Positions 45,393 to 53,938 of a stretch of 54,955 bases of DNA are shown here, piece after piece (position 1 is the stretch's first letter; each line of letters begins with the position of its first letter). The notes beneath the pieces were generated by a model. It saw nothing but the letters and a program-made list of their open reading frames with translations, had not been told where the DNA came from and made no database searches. Source of the DNA: Dielma fastidiosa (GTDB lineage: Bacteria; Bacillota_I; Bacilli_A; Erysipelotrichales; Erysipelotrichaceae). Made by a program: the position numbers and the translations under genes. The stretch spans positions 225,245 through 280,199 of the forward strand of contig NZ_HE578925.1 in NCBI RefSeq assembly GCF_000313565.1. Reading direction: 5' to 3'.

Positions 45393-47980
45393 AGCATGTA
45401 GTAATCGGAACTCTGGCACATGTAGATGCCGGCAAGACAACATTATCAGAAAGTATGCTTTATTTGAGTGGGAGTATCCGAAAATTGGGGCGTGTCGATC
45501 ATGGTGATGCTTTTTTAGACTATGACAAACAAGAGAGAAGTCGCGGAATTACTATATTTTCAAAACAAGCTATTTGCCAATGGAAAGACATCGAATTTAC
45601 CTTGCTTGATACGCCGGGTCATGTCGATTTTTCAAGTGAAATGGAACGCACCCTACAGATTCTGGATTATGCAATTTTGATCATTAATGGTGTTGATGGT
45701 GTGCAGACACATACGGAAACAATTTGGAAATTGCTGGAGCATTATCAAATACCTGTATTTATTTTTATTAATAAGATGGATACGGCATATCTAACGAAAG
45801 AAGTATTGCTGACTGAGTTACGTAAACGGTTAGATGAGAGATGTATTGATTTTACAGCTCCATCTGATGAAATGATGGAACAGGCGGCCATGTGTGATGA
45901 TGAATTGCTGGAAGATTATATGGAACATACGATTATAAACAAATCTTTGTTATTAGCTAAAATACATGAAAGAAAGGTATTTCCATGCTATTTTGGTTCA
46001 GCATTAAAAAGGCAAGGCATAGAGACTTTTCTTGATGGTTTAAGTGAATTTATTGTAATGCATGATTACCCTGAGGAATTTGGTGCGAAGGTATACAAAA
46101 TAACTCGAGATGAGAATGGCAATAAGCTGGCACATATGAAAATCACTGGCGGCAGCTTAAAAGTTAAAGCTAAACTGATTGAAAGTGAGAAGGTTGACCA
46201 GATTCGTAAATATTCAGGCAGTAAATTTACTGTGGTTAATGAAGCTATAGCCGGTGAGGTATGTGCGGTTAAAGGACTGCAGAATGTCTATGCGGGCGAA
46301 GGACTTGGTTTTGAAAAAAAATCTGAAAAGCCTTTGCTTTCTTCCTATATGAACTACCGGATGCAGCTGCCTGAAGGCTGTGATGCATTTACTATGCTTA
46401 GAAATTTAAAACAGCTAGGAGAGGAAGACCCACAGCTTCATATTACATATAATGAACGGTTAAAAGAAATCAGAGTTCAGATGATGGGAGAGATTCAGAC
46501 TGAAATATTAAAAAATATCATCAGCAATCGTTTTAATGTTGATGTGTCTTTTGATCATGGTGCTATCAGCTACCGTGAAACAATATTGGAGCCCGTTGAA
46601 GGCGTAGGGCATTATGAGCCATTAAGGCATTATGCTGAAGTGCATTTGCTGCTTGAACCAGGGGATGAAGGCAGCGGTATCCAAATTGCTAGTGCATGTC
46701 CTGAAGATGAACTGGATCGTCATTGGCAGCGGCTGATATTGAGCCATCTTGAAGAAAAAGAGCATTTAGGAGTGTTAACTGGATCACCTATTACCGATAT
46801 GAAGATAACTTTATTAAGCGGTAGGGCTCATCAAAAGCATACTGAAGGCGGAGATTTTCGTGAAGCAACTTATCGGGCTGTGCGTCAAGGGCTGAAATCT
46901 GCCAAATCAATCGTATTAGAACCTTATTTCAAATTTAAATTAGAAGTACCTACAGAATATTTAAGCCGTGCTGTTTTTGATGTTGAACAGATGAATGGGA
47001 GTTTTGTAATCGATGATACTGTCAATGAAATGACGGTACTGAGCGGCAGCGCGCCAGTAGCAAAAATGCAGAACTATCAAAGCGACTTAGTTGCTTATAC
47101 AAAGGGCAAAGGAAAATTAGCCTGTGTGATGGAAGGCTATAAGCCATGTCAAAATCAAGATGTAATCATTGCTGAAGCAGGCTATGATAGTGAAACCGAT
47201 ATCGATAATCCAACAGGTTCAATTTTTTGTTCACACGGCGCCGGTTATTTTGTACCTTGGCATGAGGTAAAGAAGCAGATGCATGTTACAACCAGTTACA
47301 GCAAGACGGAAAAGAGACAGCAAAGTGCCCCGACCAAGGAAATGAAAAAGTTAAATGATGAAGATTTAGATGCGATATTTATTAAGACATATGGACCAGG
47401 AAAACGGCGCTTGGAAAATAATTCAAAGAAAGCTAAAGAAGAAAGTGTTCAAGGTTTGTTGGCCAGTGTGAAACGTCGGCCTTTATGTTATTTGATTGAT
47501 GGTTATAATATTATTCATTCTTGGCCTGAATTAAAGGAACTGGCTGCCGATAATTTGGATGCTGCTCGTTCGAGACTGATGCAGCTGATGGGAGATTTTC
47601 AAGGCTATAAGCAATGTCTGTTAATTCTTGTATTTGATGCCTATAAGGTATCTGAAGGTGTTGGCCAAATGTTTAAAGATCACAGTATTTTTGTAGTGTA
47701 TACGGATCAGGCGCAGACAGCTGATATGTATATTGAGCGGGCAACGCATAAATTGAGCAGTGATTATCGAGTTGTTGTCGCAACCTCTGATGCAATGGAA
47801 CAATTGATTGTCAGCGGTCAGGGAGCACATAGAATGTCAAGCCGCGAACTGCTGTTAGAGGTAGAAGGACTGCGTAAACGAAGACAGCAGGAGTTTGAAG
47901 AAAGTCAGCGAAAGGGATATAATCAGCCACTTGAAAAAATTCGCGATTTATATAATGATGAGTTAAAAAAATCAGATTGA
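45389..47980 (+). CDS. Tet(M)/EF-G-like ribosomal GTPase fused to a Rae1/YacP-type NYN nuclease domain
   Basis: 863 aa from the ATG at 45389 (AGGAGGT 6 bases upstream). Residues 1-about 640 follow the ribosome-protection protein layout: P-loop GTLAHVDAGKTT (7-18), switch-II DTPGH (74-78), NKMD (128-131), then EF-G-like domains II-V with EVPTEYLSRAVFDVEQM in domain IV. A linker of about 50 residues follows. Residues about 698-863 form a YacP/Rae1-like NYN (PIN-like) domain with acidic residues Asp704 (LIDGYNIIHSWP), Asp750 (LVFDAYK), Asp779/Glu783 (TADMYIERAT) and Asp801 (VATSDAMEQ). Bacillus Rae1 enters the ribosomal A site and cuts mRNA, the same region that Tet(M) visits. Joined, the two parts suggest a GTPase-delivered A-site nuclease; the fused function is inference. 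Tetracycline resistance cannot be assumed. Confidence 0.88.
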   Translation: MKHVVIGTLAHVDAGKTTLSESMLYLSGSIRKLGRVDHGDAFLDYDKQERSRGITIFSKQAICQWKDIEFTLLDTPGHVDFSSEMERTLQILDYAILIINGVDGVQTHTETIWKLLEHYQIPVFIFINKMDTAYLTKEVLLTELRKRLDERCIDFTAPSDEMMEQAAMCDDELLEDYMEHTIINKSLLLAKIHERKVFPCYFGSALKRQGIETFLDGLSEFIVMHDYPEEFGAKVYKITRDENGNKLAHMKITGGSLKVKAKLIESEKVDQIRKYSGSKFTVVNEAIAGEVCAVKGLQNVYAGEGLGFEKKSEKPLLSSYMNYRMQLPEGCDAFTMLRNLKQLGEEDPQLHITYNERLKEIRVQMMGEIQTEILKNIISNRFNVDVSFDHGAISYRETILEPVEGVGHYEPLRHYAEVHLLLEPGDEGSGIQIASACPEDELDRHWQRLILSHLEEKEHLGVLTGSPITDMKITLLSGRAHQKHTEGGDFREATYRAVRQGLKSAKSIVLEPYFKFKLEVPTEYLSRAVFDVEQMNGSFVIDDTVNEMTVLSGSAPVAKMQNYQSDLVAYTKGKGKLACVMEGYKPCQNQDVIIAEAGYDSETDIDNPTGSIFCSHGAGYFVPWHEVKKQMHVTTSYSKTEKRQQSAPTKEMKKLNDEDLDAIFIKTYGPGKRRLENNSKKAKEESVQGLLASVKRRPLCYLIDGYNIIHSWPELKELAADNLDAARSRLMQLMGDFQGYKQCLLILVFDAYKVSEGVGQMFKDHSIFVVYTDQAQTADMYIERATHKLSSDYRVVVATSDAMEQLIVSGQGAHRMSSRELLLEVEGLRKRRQQEFEESQRKGYNQPLEKIRDLYNDELKKSD

Positions 47981-48000
47981 CATATCAATTTGATTTTTTA
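47965..48000 (+). terminator. Terminator of the ribosomal GTPase gene
   Basis: A 15-16-bp A/T-rich stem (47965-47980 with 47985-48000) around a CATA loop, ending in a T run, overlapping the stop codon. Confidence 0.85.
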
Positions 48001-48002
48001 TG

Positions 48003-48031
48003 ATGCAAACGCTTACAAAATATGATACATT
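48003..48031 (+). promoter_or_regulatory. Probable promoter of the helicase gene (extended -10)
   Basis: ATGCAA (48003-48008), 17-bp spacer, TACATT (48026-48031) preceded by TGA. The spacer and -10 closely match those ahead of the second guaA (22 of 29 positions over the whole element). About 145 bases of AT-rich leader without another recognisable element separate it from the gene. Confidence 0.5.
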
Positions 48032-48175
48032 ATTGATGCAGAGGGTTGGTATGGGGATATTAAAAATTTACATATTCATAATTTAATTATCTAACTCATA
48101 TTTGCTGCTGAAGGGGATGGGAATAAAGATTTAGTTTTTAGTATAGTTTTTTCATTTTACACATGGGGAGGAATT

Positions 48176-51100
48176 ATGAATACTATTAATGATGTATTAG
48201 ATTATTATATAAATTTTGAGTTAGAGGAAAGATTATATAAAATTGCGATTAACAAAAATAATTATCTAAATTTAAGTAAAAATAAATTAACTGATTTATC
48301 TAGCATAGAATTTTTACTAACAAGTAAGAAAATAACTTTAATTAAGACGATTATAAATGCGATTAAGTTCAAAAATGAAGATAGGAAAAAAGATTTAATC
48401 AAATTATTAAATACGATTGAAAATGGTAGCCTAACATTAAAGGAAGGATTTGATTTTAATAATTTAGTCAGCAAAAGCGAGTATAAATATGGCGATAATT
48501 ATGCAAAAGATAATCTAGAAATTAATAAGATAATAAATGATAATAAAATTTATATCCTTTATCCTGTTTTTGCGTTTGGAAAACAAAAAATACCACTTAT
48601 TAGTTTCCAGGTCGAAATTAAGGATAATAAAATAATTGTAGAAAATTATCGTGTTCAAATAGAAGCATTGAGAACGATTATATCCCAAATTTTATCATGT
48701 GATAGAGCCGATGTAGAATACGCTATGCCTGATTTTGAAAAATTCTATGAAGCGATATCAGTATATGAAAATACAGATATTTTTGAATTGATTACTATAA
48801 TAGAAAATGAATTAATGGGTAAATTTACGAAAGAGTTATTTACAGGTTTTTGGTCGTATAAAGATTATGGTAACTGGGCTGTTACAGAAGAAATTATTCT
48901 TACAATGGAATCATTTGGTGAAATGATTTTACCTCCATATCAGGAAGAAATTGAGGAAGTTAAATTTCATTTAAAAGATAAAAATTCTAAATTGTTAGAC
49001 CAATATTTATTTGGTTGTGATACATCATTATATTCTGAAAACATAAAAATTAATACTCACTACGGTAGTTACACATCAGCTTATCCAATTAATGAAAAAC
49101 AGGCAAAAGTAATTAATAGTTATAAAATCTCTAATTTGTTAGCAGTCAGTGGCCCACCCGGTACAGGAAAAACAACTGTGATTAAAGAAGTCATAGCGAA
49201 TAATATTGTTGAGAAAGCGATAAAAATACTTGGGATTTGGAATCAAAGTTGGGAAAAAATAGGTTGGGATAATCAAGAGGTTTATCAATCTCCATTAAAA
49301 GGTAAATGTGATTATTCTATGCTGATTGCCAGTGGTAACAATAAAGCAGTAGATAATATCGGGTTAGAATTACTTGAAGAAATTGATTATTTTTCGGAAG
49401 CATTGGACACTAACAAAACTGGATATAAAGGAATACTTTGTGCCAGACTTGGAAATCAAGATAATACTGAGAGCTTTAAAAATGATATCCTTAATCCCTT
49501 GATTAATTACTTAGAAAAAGAAACAATCTACGATGAACAAAAAGCGAATGAAACAATCGTTTCGTTTAAAGCGTCTGTAAATAATTTGTTAAGTTTGAAA
49601 GAGACGATATCTGATTTTAGTAAACATCGAGAAATTCTCTGCAATAAAATGTTAGCTTCAAATGTGTTTGATAGAGAACTAGATGAGCAAATAATTGAGA
49701 AAGCGAGATCTAAGTACAATCATGAAGTCAGCATTCTTATTGAAACTATTAAGCAATTAGAAAACAAATTGTCCGCATTAGAAAAAAGAAAAGTTATTAT
49801 AATTAATGAAATTGCTAAAAAATCTAATAATCTAAAGAAAATCAATGAAGAATTAGACAAAAAACGGCAATATGTACAATTAATTGATAAGAAGGCGAAA
49901 ATTATTCTCATAGGTCATTTTCTAGCACGTTCTTTGGAAAATAAATATGGTAGTAGGTCAAGTATATACGAAAATGTAAACTTATTAGAAAATGATTATA
50001 ATTTAGAAAAAATATTGTATAATCAGCAAGAAGCAGAGTTTAATACTTTGGAAGAGCAATTAACCGATGCTCACAATTTATTAGAAAATAGAAAAAGAGA
50101 AATTGATAAGGTCAAGGAAATCTTATTGTTGATTGATGAATTTGAGAAGTTAAAGGATAAGGCGGATGATTTAATCAAACTTGGTTTAAAAGATGTCAAT
50201 TGGAATAGCTCAGAGTATGATTTATTTAATAATAACTACATAGTTCAATTGAGATATGATTTATTTAAAAAATCACTATTGTTAATAAAGTTATACATAT
50301 GTAAAAATGCACGTTATATTCATTTTAATCTTGAAAAAGTATATCCTGATAAATGGTTTCAAGCATTTTATCGACGTGATTTTCGATACGATATTAAATA
50401 TGAAGGGTATCTAAAGGCCATGTGGGAAACATTGTTTCTTTGCTTTCCAGTTGTGACAACAACACTATTTTCATTAAATAGAATGAAATTTCCTTTAATA
50501 CAAGGATTGTACGATACAATATTAATTGATGAAGCTGGACAGTATTCCATACATACTGTTATAGCGCCAATATACAGATGCCGTAAGGCAATAATAGTTG
50601 GTGATACTAAACAAATTGAGCCAATACGAAATCAGAATAATTATGTTATTGAAAATAGCAAATTAAGTGATCAAATGAAACAACTATTTGATGTAAATTT
50701 GAATAGTATACAAAATGCTGCAGATAGGGCAAGTGATGTTTATGATATTTTGGACGATAAAAAAGTTGGAATAATTCTTAATGAACATCGACGTTGTGAG
50801 AGGTCAATTGTAGAATTCTCTAATCGATATGTATATAAAAATCAATTGAAAATTATAAAAGAGGATACTGTAAAGCCGTTTCTTAAATATAGTTTATGCA
50901 TGATAGATGTTAGAAGTGTTGAAGTAAAACGTCATATTAATAATACAGAAATAGATATGTGTGTTAAAATAATCGACAGACTTTTAGCGATATATGGAAA
51001 TGACTATAAGAAAAATATTGGTATTATAACACCATTTAGAAAACAAGCTGATGCATTAAAAGCGAGGATTCCAGAAATAGAATGTGGTACTGTTCATTTA

Positions 51101-51946
51101 TTTCAAGGTCGTGAAAAAGATATAATTTTATTTAGTATTGTATCTGGCGGTACTGATAGTCGAGGTAGTATGAATTTTATTGGTAAACAAGCAAATAATT
51201 TGAATGTAGCATTTACACGTGCTAAAAAGCAGTTAATTTTGATAGGTAATTATGAAGCTTGTGTTAATGCAAAGAATTATATGAGCTTAGCTATGAATGT
51301 TCTGAAAGAAAGCGGTAAATTATTTTCCATTTACGAAGGTGATATCTTTGAGGAAAATAATCTTGAAGAAGGGTACAAAGAACAATTTTACTCTTTGTTT
51401 ATTGAGTCTAATGTAACGCAAAAACTGGTTGATCTCGAATTAGCGAATTATGTTGAAAATGGTTTGATCGTAACACCTCAAAAACATAACCTTTTATTGT
51501 TAGGTGTTCTAACAAAATTAGAAAATTCACTTCGAATAGTCACGCCTTGGATTCGGTCAAGTGTTGTAAATGCTTCATTTTTAGATTCTTTAAGATTATT
51601 ATTGAATGAGAAAAAGGAAGTGAATATTAGTTTTGGTTATCATAAAACAAATTATGATTTGTCTAATATAGCAGCAATAGTAAAGAGGGATAATTACGGA
51701 AGTGAAGAAAAAGATATCAAGAGTATTCAGGAATTGCATGATTTAATAAAAGATCATCTCGAATATATTCCACCTATTCATTGTAAAATTTTAATCATTG
51801 ATGATAGAATCATGATAATAGGTTCACACAACTGGCTTTCAAATTCAGGAAAAGCAATAAATGCAAAAGACGAGATTAGTTGTATAATTTATGATAAAAA
51901 TATGATTCAATATGTAAAAGAAAGATACTTTAATACATTAAATTAA
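48176..51946 (+). CDS. SF1 helicase (COG1112/DNA2-NAM7 type) with C-terminal phospholipase D nuclease domain; Mokosh type II-like defence protein
   Basis: 1256 aa, starting at 48176 after GGGGAGGA. Residues 1-about 310 are an unrecognised N-terminal region. Walker A GPPGTGKT lies at 326-333, a long coiled coil at about 410-680, and Walker B LIDEAGQ with DEAGQ at 785-789. Then come VGDTKQIEP, LNEHRRCE, IITPFRKQ, VHLFQGREKDI and NVAFTRAKKQL, the SF1B helicase motifs. The last 150 residues hold one PLD motif, His1202-x-Lys1204-x4-Asp1209-x6-Gly-Ser-x-Asn1219. A COG1112-type helicase and a PLD nuclease in one chain is the description of Mokosh type II (MkoC), an anti-phage system. The gene is visibly more AT-rich than its neighbours and uses AT-ending codons, suggesting horizontal gain. 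No integrase, IS or tRNA junction is seen beside it. Confidence 0.8.
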   Translation: MNTINDVLDYYINFELEERLYKIAINKNNYLNLSKNKLTDLSSIEFLLTSKKITLIKTIINAIKFKNEDRKKDLIKLLNTIENGSLTLKEGFDFNNLVSKSEYKYGDNYAKDNLEINKIINDNKIYILYPVFAFGKQKIPLISFQVEIKDNKIIVENYRVQIEALRTIISQILSCDRADVEYAMPDFEKFYEAISVYENTDIFELITIIENELMGKFTKELFTGFWSYKDYGNWAVTEEIILTMESFGEMILPPYQEEIEEVKFHLKDKNSKLLDQYLFGCDTSLYSENIKINTHYGSYTSAYPINEKQAKVINSYKISNLLAVSGPPGTGKTTVIKEVIANNIVEKAIKILGIWNQSWEKIGWDNQEVYQSPLKGKCDYSMLIASGNNKAVDNIGLELLEEIDYFSEALDTNKTGYKGILCARLGNQDNTESFKNDILNPLINYLEKETIYDEQKANETIVSFKASVNNLLSLKETISDFSKHREILCNKMLASNVFDRELDEQIIEKARSKYNHEVSILIETIKQLENKLSALEKRKVIIINEIAKKSNNLKKINEELDKKRQYVQLIDKKAKIILIGHFLARSLENKYGSRSSIYENVNLLENDYNLEKILYNQQEAEFNTLEEQLTDAHNLLENRKREIDKVKEILLLIDEFEKLKDKADDLIKLGLKDVNWNSSEYDLFNNNYIVQLRYDLFKKSLLLIKLYICKNARYIHFNLEKVYPDKWFQAFYRRDFRYDIKYEGYLKAMWETLFLCFPVVTTTLFSLNRMKFPLIQGLYDTILIDEAGQYSIHTVIAPIYRCRKAIIVGDTKQIEPIRNQNNYVIENSKLSDQMKQLFDVNLNSIQNAADRASDVYDILDDKKVGIILNEHRRCERSIVEFSNRYVYKNQLKIIKEDTVKPFLKYSLCMIDVRSVEVKRHINNTEIDMCVKIIDRLLAIYGNDYKKNIGIITPFRKQADALKARIPEIECGTVHLFQGREKDIILFSIVSGGTDSRGSMNFIGKQANNLNVAFTRAKKQLILIGNYEACVNAKNYMSLAMNVLKESGKLFSIYEGDIFEENNLEEGYKEQFYSLFIESNVTQKLVDLELANYVENGLIVTPQKHNLLLLGVLTKLENSLRIVTPWIRSSVVNASFLDSLRLLLNEKKEVNISFGYHKTNYDLSNIAAIVKRDNYGSEEKDIKSIQELHDLIKDHLEYIPPIHCKILIIDDRIMIIGSHNWLSNSGKAINAKDEISCIIYDKNMIQYVKERYFNTLN

Positions 51947-51999
51947 TATTTAGGTTCTGTTAATTATTAACCAAGATGCTATGTTTCTATTTTATTAGA

Positions 52000-52028
52000 T
52001 GCAGCGATTGTCAAAATATGGTACATTA
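52000..52028 (+). promoter_or_regulatory. Probable promoter of the second guaA (extended -10)
   Basis: ATGCAG (52000-52005), 17-bp spacer, TACATT (52023-52028) preceded by TGG, 31 bases before the start codon. Confidence 0.55.
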
Positions 52029-52059
52029 ATAGTAGTTTAAAAGGTAAAGGAGAGACGGA

Positions 52060-53367
52060 ATGAAACAAGATATGATTGTAATATTGGATTTAGGCAGCAG
52101 CGATAACACGCGTTTAGCCAGAGAAATTCGTGAATTAGGTGTATACAGCGAGATTTATCCGCATGATATTACTAAGGAGGAATTGGCAAAACTGCCAAAT
52201 GTTAAGGGAATTATTATTAACGGCGGTCCAAATCATATGATTGATGGAGAACGGATTGATGTATGCCATTGTGTATATGAAGCTGGTTATCCGGTAATGG
52301 CAGTTGAACATGAACCAGCAATTTGTGAAGAAAAATTAGCTTGCTGGCCTGAGGATAAGGATGCTCGCACTGACTTGCTTAAAAAATTTGTTTTTGACAC
52401 ATGTCACGCCGAAGCTAATTGGAACATGAAAAACTTTGTTGCTGATCAAGTGGAATTAATTCGTCAGCAGGTGGGTGATCGTAAGGTTTTACTTGCATTG
52501 TCTGGCGGTGTTGACAGTTCAGTTGTTGCGGCATTATTGGTTAAGGCTATCGGCAAACAATTGGTTTGTGTACACGTGAACCATGGGCTCATGCGCAAGG
52601 GTGAGTCAGAAAGCGTTGTTGAAGTATTTAAGAATCAGCTTGATGCCAATTTAGTTTATGTTGATGCGAGTGAAAGATTTTTAGGCAAGCTGGCGGGTGT
52701 CGCTGACCCTGAAGAAAAACGTAAAATTATCGGTGCGGAATTTATCCGTGTTTTTGAAGAAGAAGCGAGAAAACTTGAGGGCATTGACTTTTTAGCACAG
52801 GGAACTATTTATCCAGATATCGTGGAAAGCGGTACAAAGACAGCGAAGGTTGTTAAATCACATCATAACGTAGGAGGACTGCCTGAAGATTTAAATTTTG
52901 AATTAGTAGAACCATTACGTCAATTATTTAAAGATGAGGTACGTGCCTGCGGTTTAGAGTTAGGATTACCTGATGAAATGGTTTTCCGTCAGCCATTCCC
53001 TGGACCTGGACTTGGTGTTCGCTGCTTAGGAGCAATTACTAAAGAACGTCTTGAGGCGGTAAGAGAAGCAGATGCAATTTTACGTGAAGAGTTCCACAAT
53101 GCTGGCTTGGATAAAAAGGTATGGCAGTATTTTACTGTTGTTCCTGATTTTAAATCGGTGGGTGTTAGAGATAACGCAAGATCATTTGAATATCCAGTGA
53201 TTTTAAGAGCAGTAAATACGGTGGATGCAATGACAGCCTCTATCGAACAAATTGATTGGCCGGTATTGCTGAAAATCACAGATCGTATCTTAAAGGAAGT
53301 TGCCAATGTAAATCGTGTTTGCTATGATTTATCACCAAAACCGACGGCAACAATTGAATGGGAATAG
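52060..53367 (+). CDS. GMP synthase paralogue with degenerate glutaminase domain
   Basis: The 435-aa protein is 75 residues shorter than the upstream GuaA, all lost from the N-terminal glutaminase half. The remaining approximately 110-residue N-terminal region still starts like GuaA (VILDLGSSDNTRLARE, INGGPN), but the nucleophile site GICYGMQ is AVEHEPA and the FHPE segment is missing. The ATP-pyrophosphatase P-loop SGGVDS (148-153), [11 protein letters not shown] and the C-terminal KPTATIEWE domain are intact. It should still aminate XMP using free ammonia, or an unlinked glutaminase subunit, or have taken another role. RBS GGAGAG. It has its own promoter and terminator. Confidence 0.9.
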   Translation: MKQDMIVILDLGSSDNTRLAREIRELGVYSEIYPHDITKEELAKLPNVKGIIINGGPNHMIDGERIDVCHCVYEAGYPVMAVEHEPAICEEKLACWPEDKDARTDLLKKFVFDTCHAEANWNMKNFVADQVELIRQQVGDRKVLLALSGGVDSSVVAALLVKAIGKQLVCVHVNHGLMRKGESESVVEVFKNQLDANLVYVDASERFLGKLAGVADPEEKRKIIGAEFIRVFEEEARKLEGIDFLAQGTIYPDIVESGTKTAKVVKSHHNVGGLPEDLNFELVEPLRQLFKDEVRACGLELGLPDEMVFRQPFPGPGLGVRCLGAITKERLEAVREADAILREEFHNAGLDKKVWQYFTVVPDFKSVGVRDNARSFEYPVILRAVNTVDAMTASIEQIDWPVLLKITDRILKEVANVNRVCYDLSPKPTATIEWE

Positions 53368-53378
53368 AAAATGATATC

Positions 53379-53407
53379 AAAAAGTGCTGATTAATGGCAC
53401 TTTTTTT
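53379..53407 (+). terminator. Terminator of the second guaA
   Basis: AAAAAGTGC / GCACTTTTT stem with a 9-base loop and T tail. Confidence 0.88.
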
Positions 53408-53553
53408 CATGATTTAAAAATTTATTTAATTGAGATAAATACCGAAAGCTTTTTATTTGCTTCAACATTGAGTATAATAATACAATACAGACTGTTGAGT
53501 AGGCAGGCTTTAAAAGAATGCCTACTAAATTTTTTGAAAGTGAGGAAAATAAA

Positions 53554-53907
53554 ATGGAAAAGCCTAAGGCATACACAATGTTATTTAGCAAAATATATCC
53601 GTTGTACGTCAATAAAGCGGTAAAGAAAGGACGCACACAAGATGAAGTAAATGAAATCCTCTTTTGGCTGACGGGTTATAATGAAGACACGCTTCAGCAG
53701 CAAATCAATTCTGAAGTTGATTTAGAAACCTTCTTTAATCAAGCTCCGCACTTTAATCCAAATGCGGTTTTGATCAAGGGGAGTATATGCGGTTGCCGTG
53801 TTGAGGAGATTGAAGATGATGTTCTGCGTAAAATACGCTATTTAGATAAATTGGTTGATGAACTGGCAAAAGGTAAATCAATGACAACGATTCTAAGAAA
53901 AGAATAG
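53554..53907 (+). CDS. DUF2200 family protein
   Basis: The 117-aa protein is of a widespread family without known function. Conserved stretches include FSKIYPLYVNKAVKKGRT, EILFWLTGY, DLETFFNQAPHFNPN, GSICGCRVEEIED and IRYLDKLVDELAKGKSM. There is no signal or membrane segment. The start at 53554 is preferred because GTGAGG lies upstream and the family begins with this short leader; an ATG at 53518 adds 12 unconserved residues. TATAAT at 53473-53478 probably marks its promoter. The GNAT gene follows after 31 bases. Confidence 0.85.
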   Translation: MEKPKAYTMLFSKIYPLYVNKAVKKGRTQDEVNEILFWLTGYNEDTLQQQINSEVDLETFFNQAPHFNPNAVLIKGSICGCRVEEIEDDVLRKIRYLDKLVDELAKGKSMTTILRKE

Positions 53908-53938
53908 TTTATTATGGTTAAAGAAATGGAGCGATTCG

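Noticed and set aside
45389-47980. Annotation as a tetracycline resistance gene
   Set aside because: It is only Tet(M)-like. It has an extra NYN domain and lies in a chromosomal setting without resistance or mobility genes, so resistance cannot be inferred.
47981-52059. Prophage, transposon or integrative element carrying the helicase
   Set aside because: No integrase, transposase, terminal inverted repeats or tRNA attachment site is visible; only composition and a promoter-like near-repeat hint at insertion.
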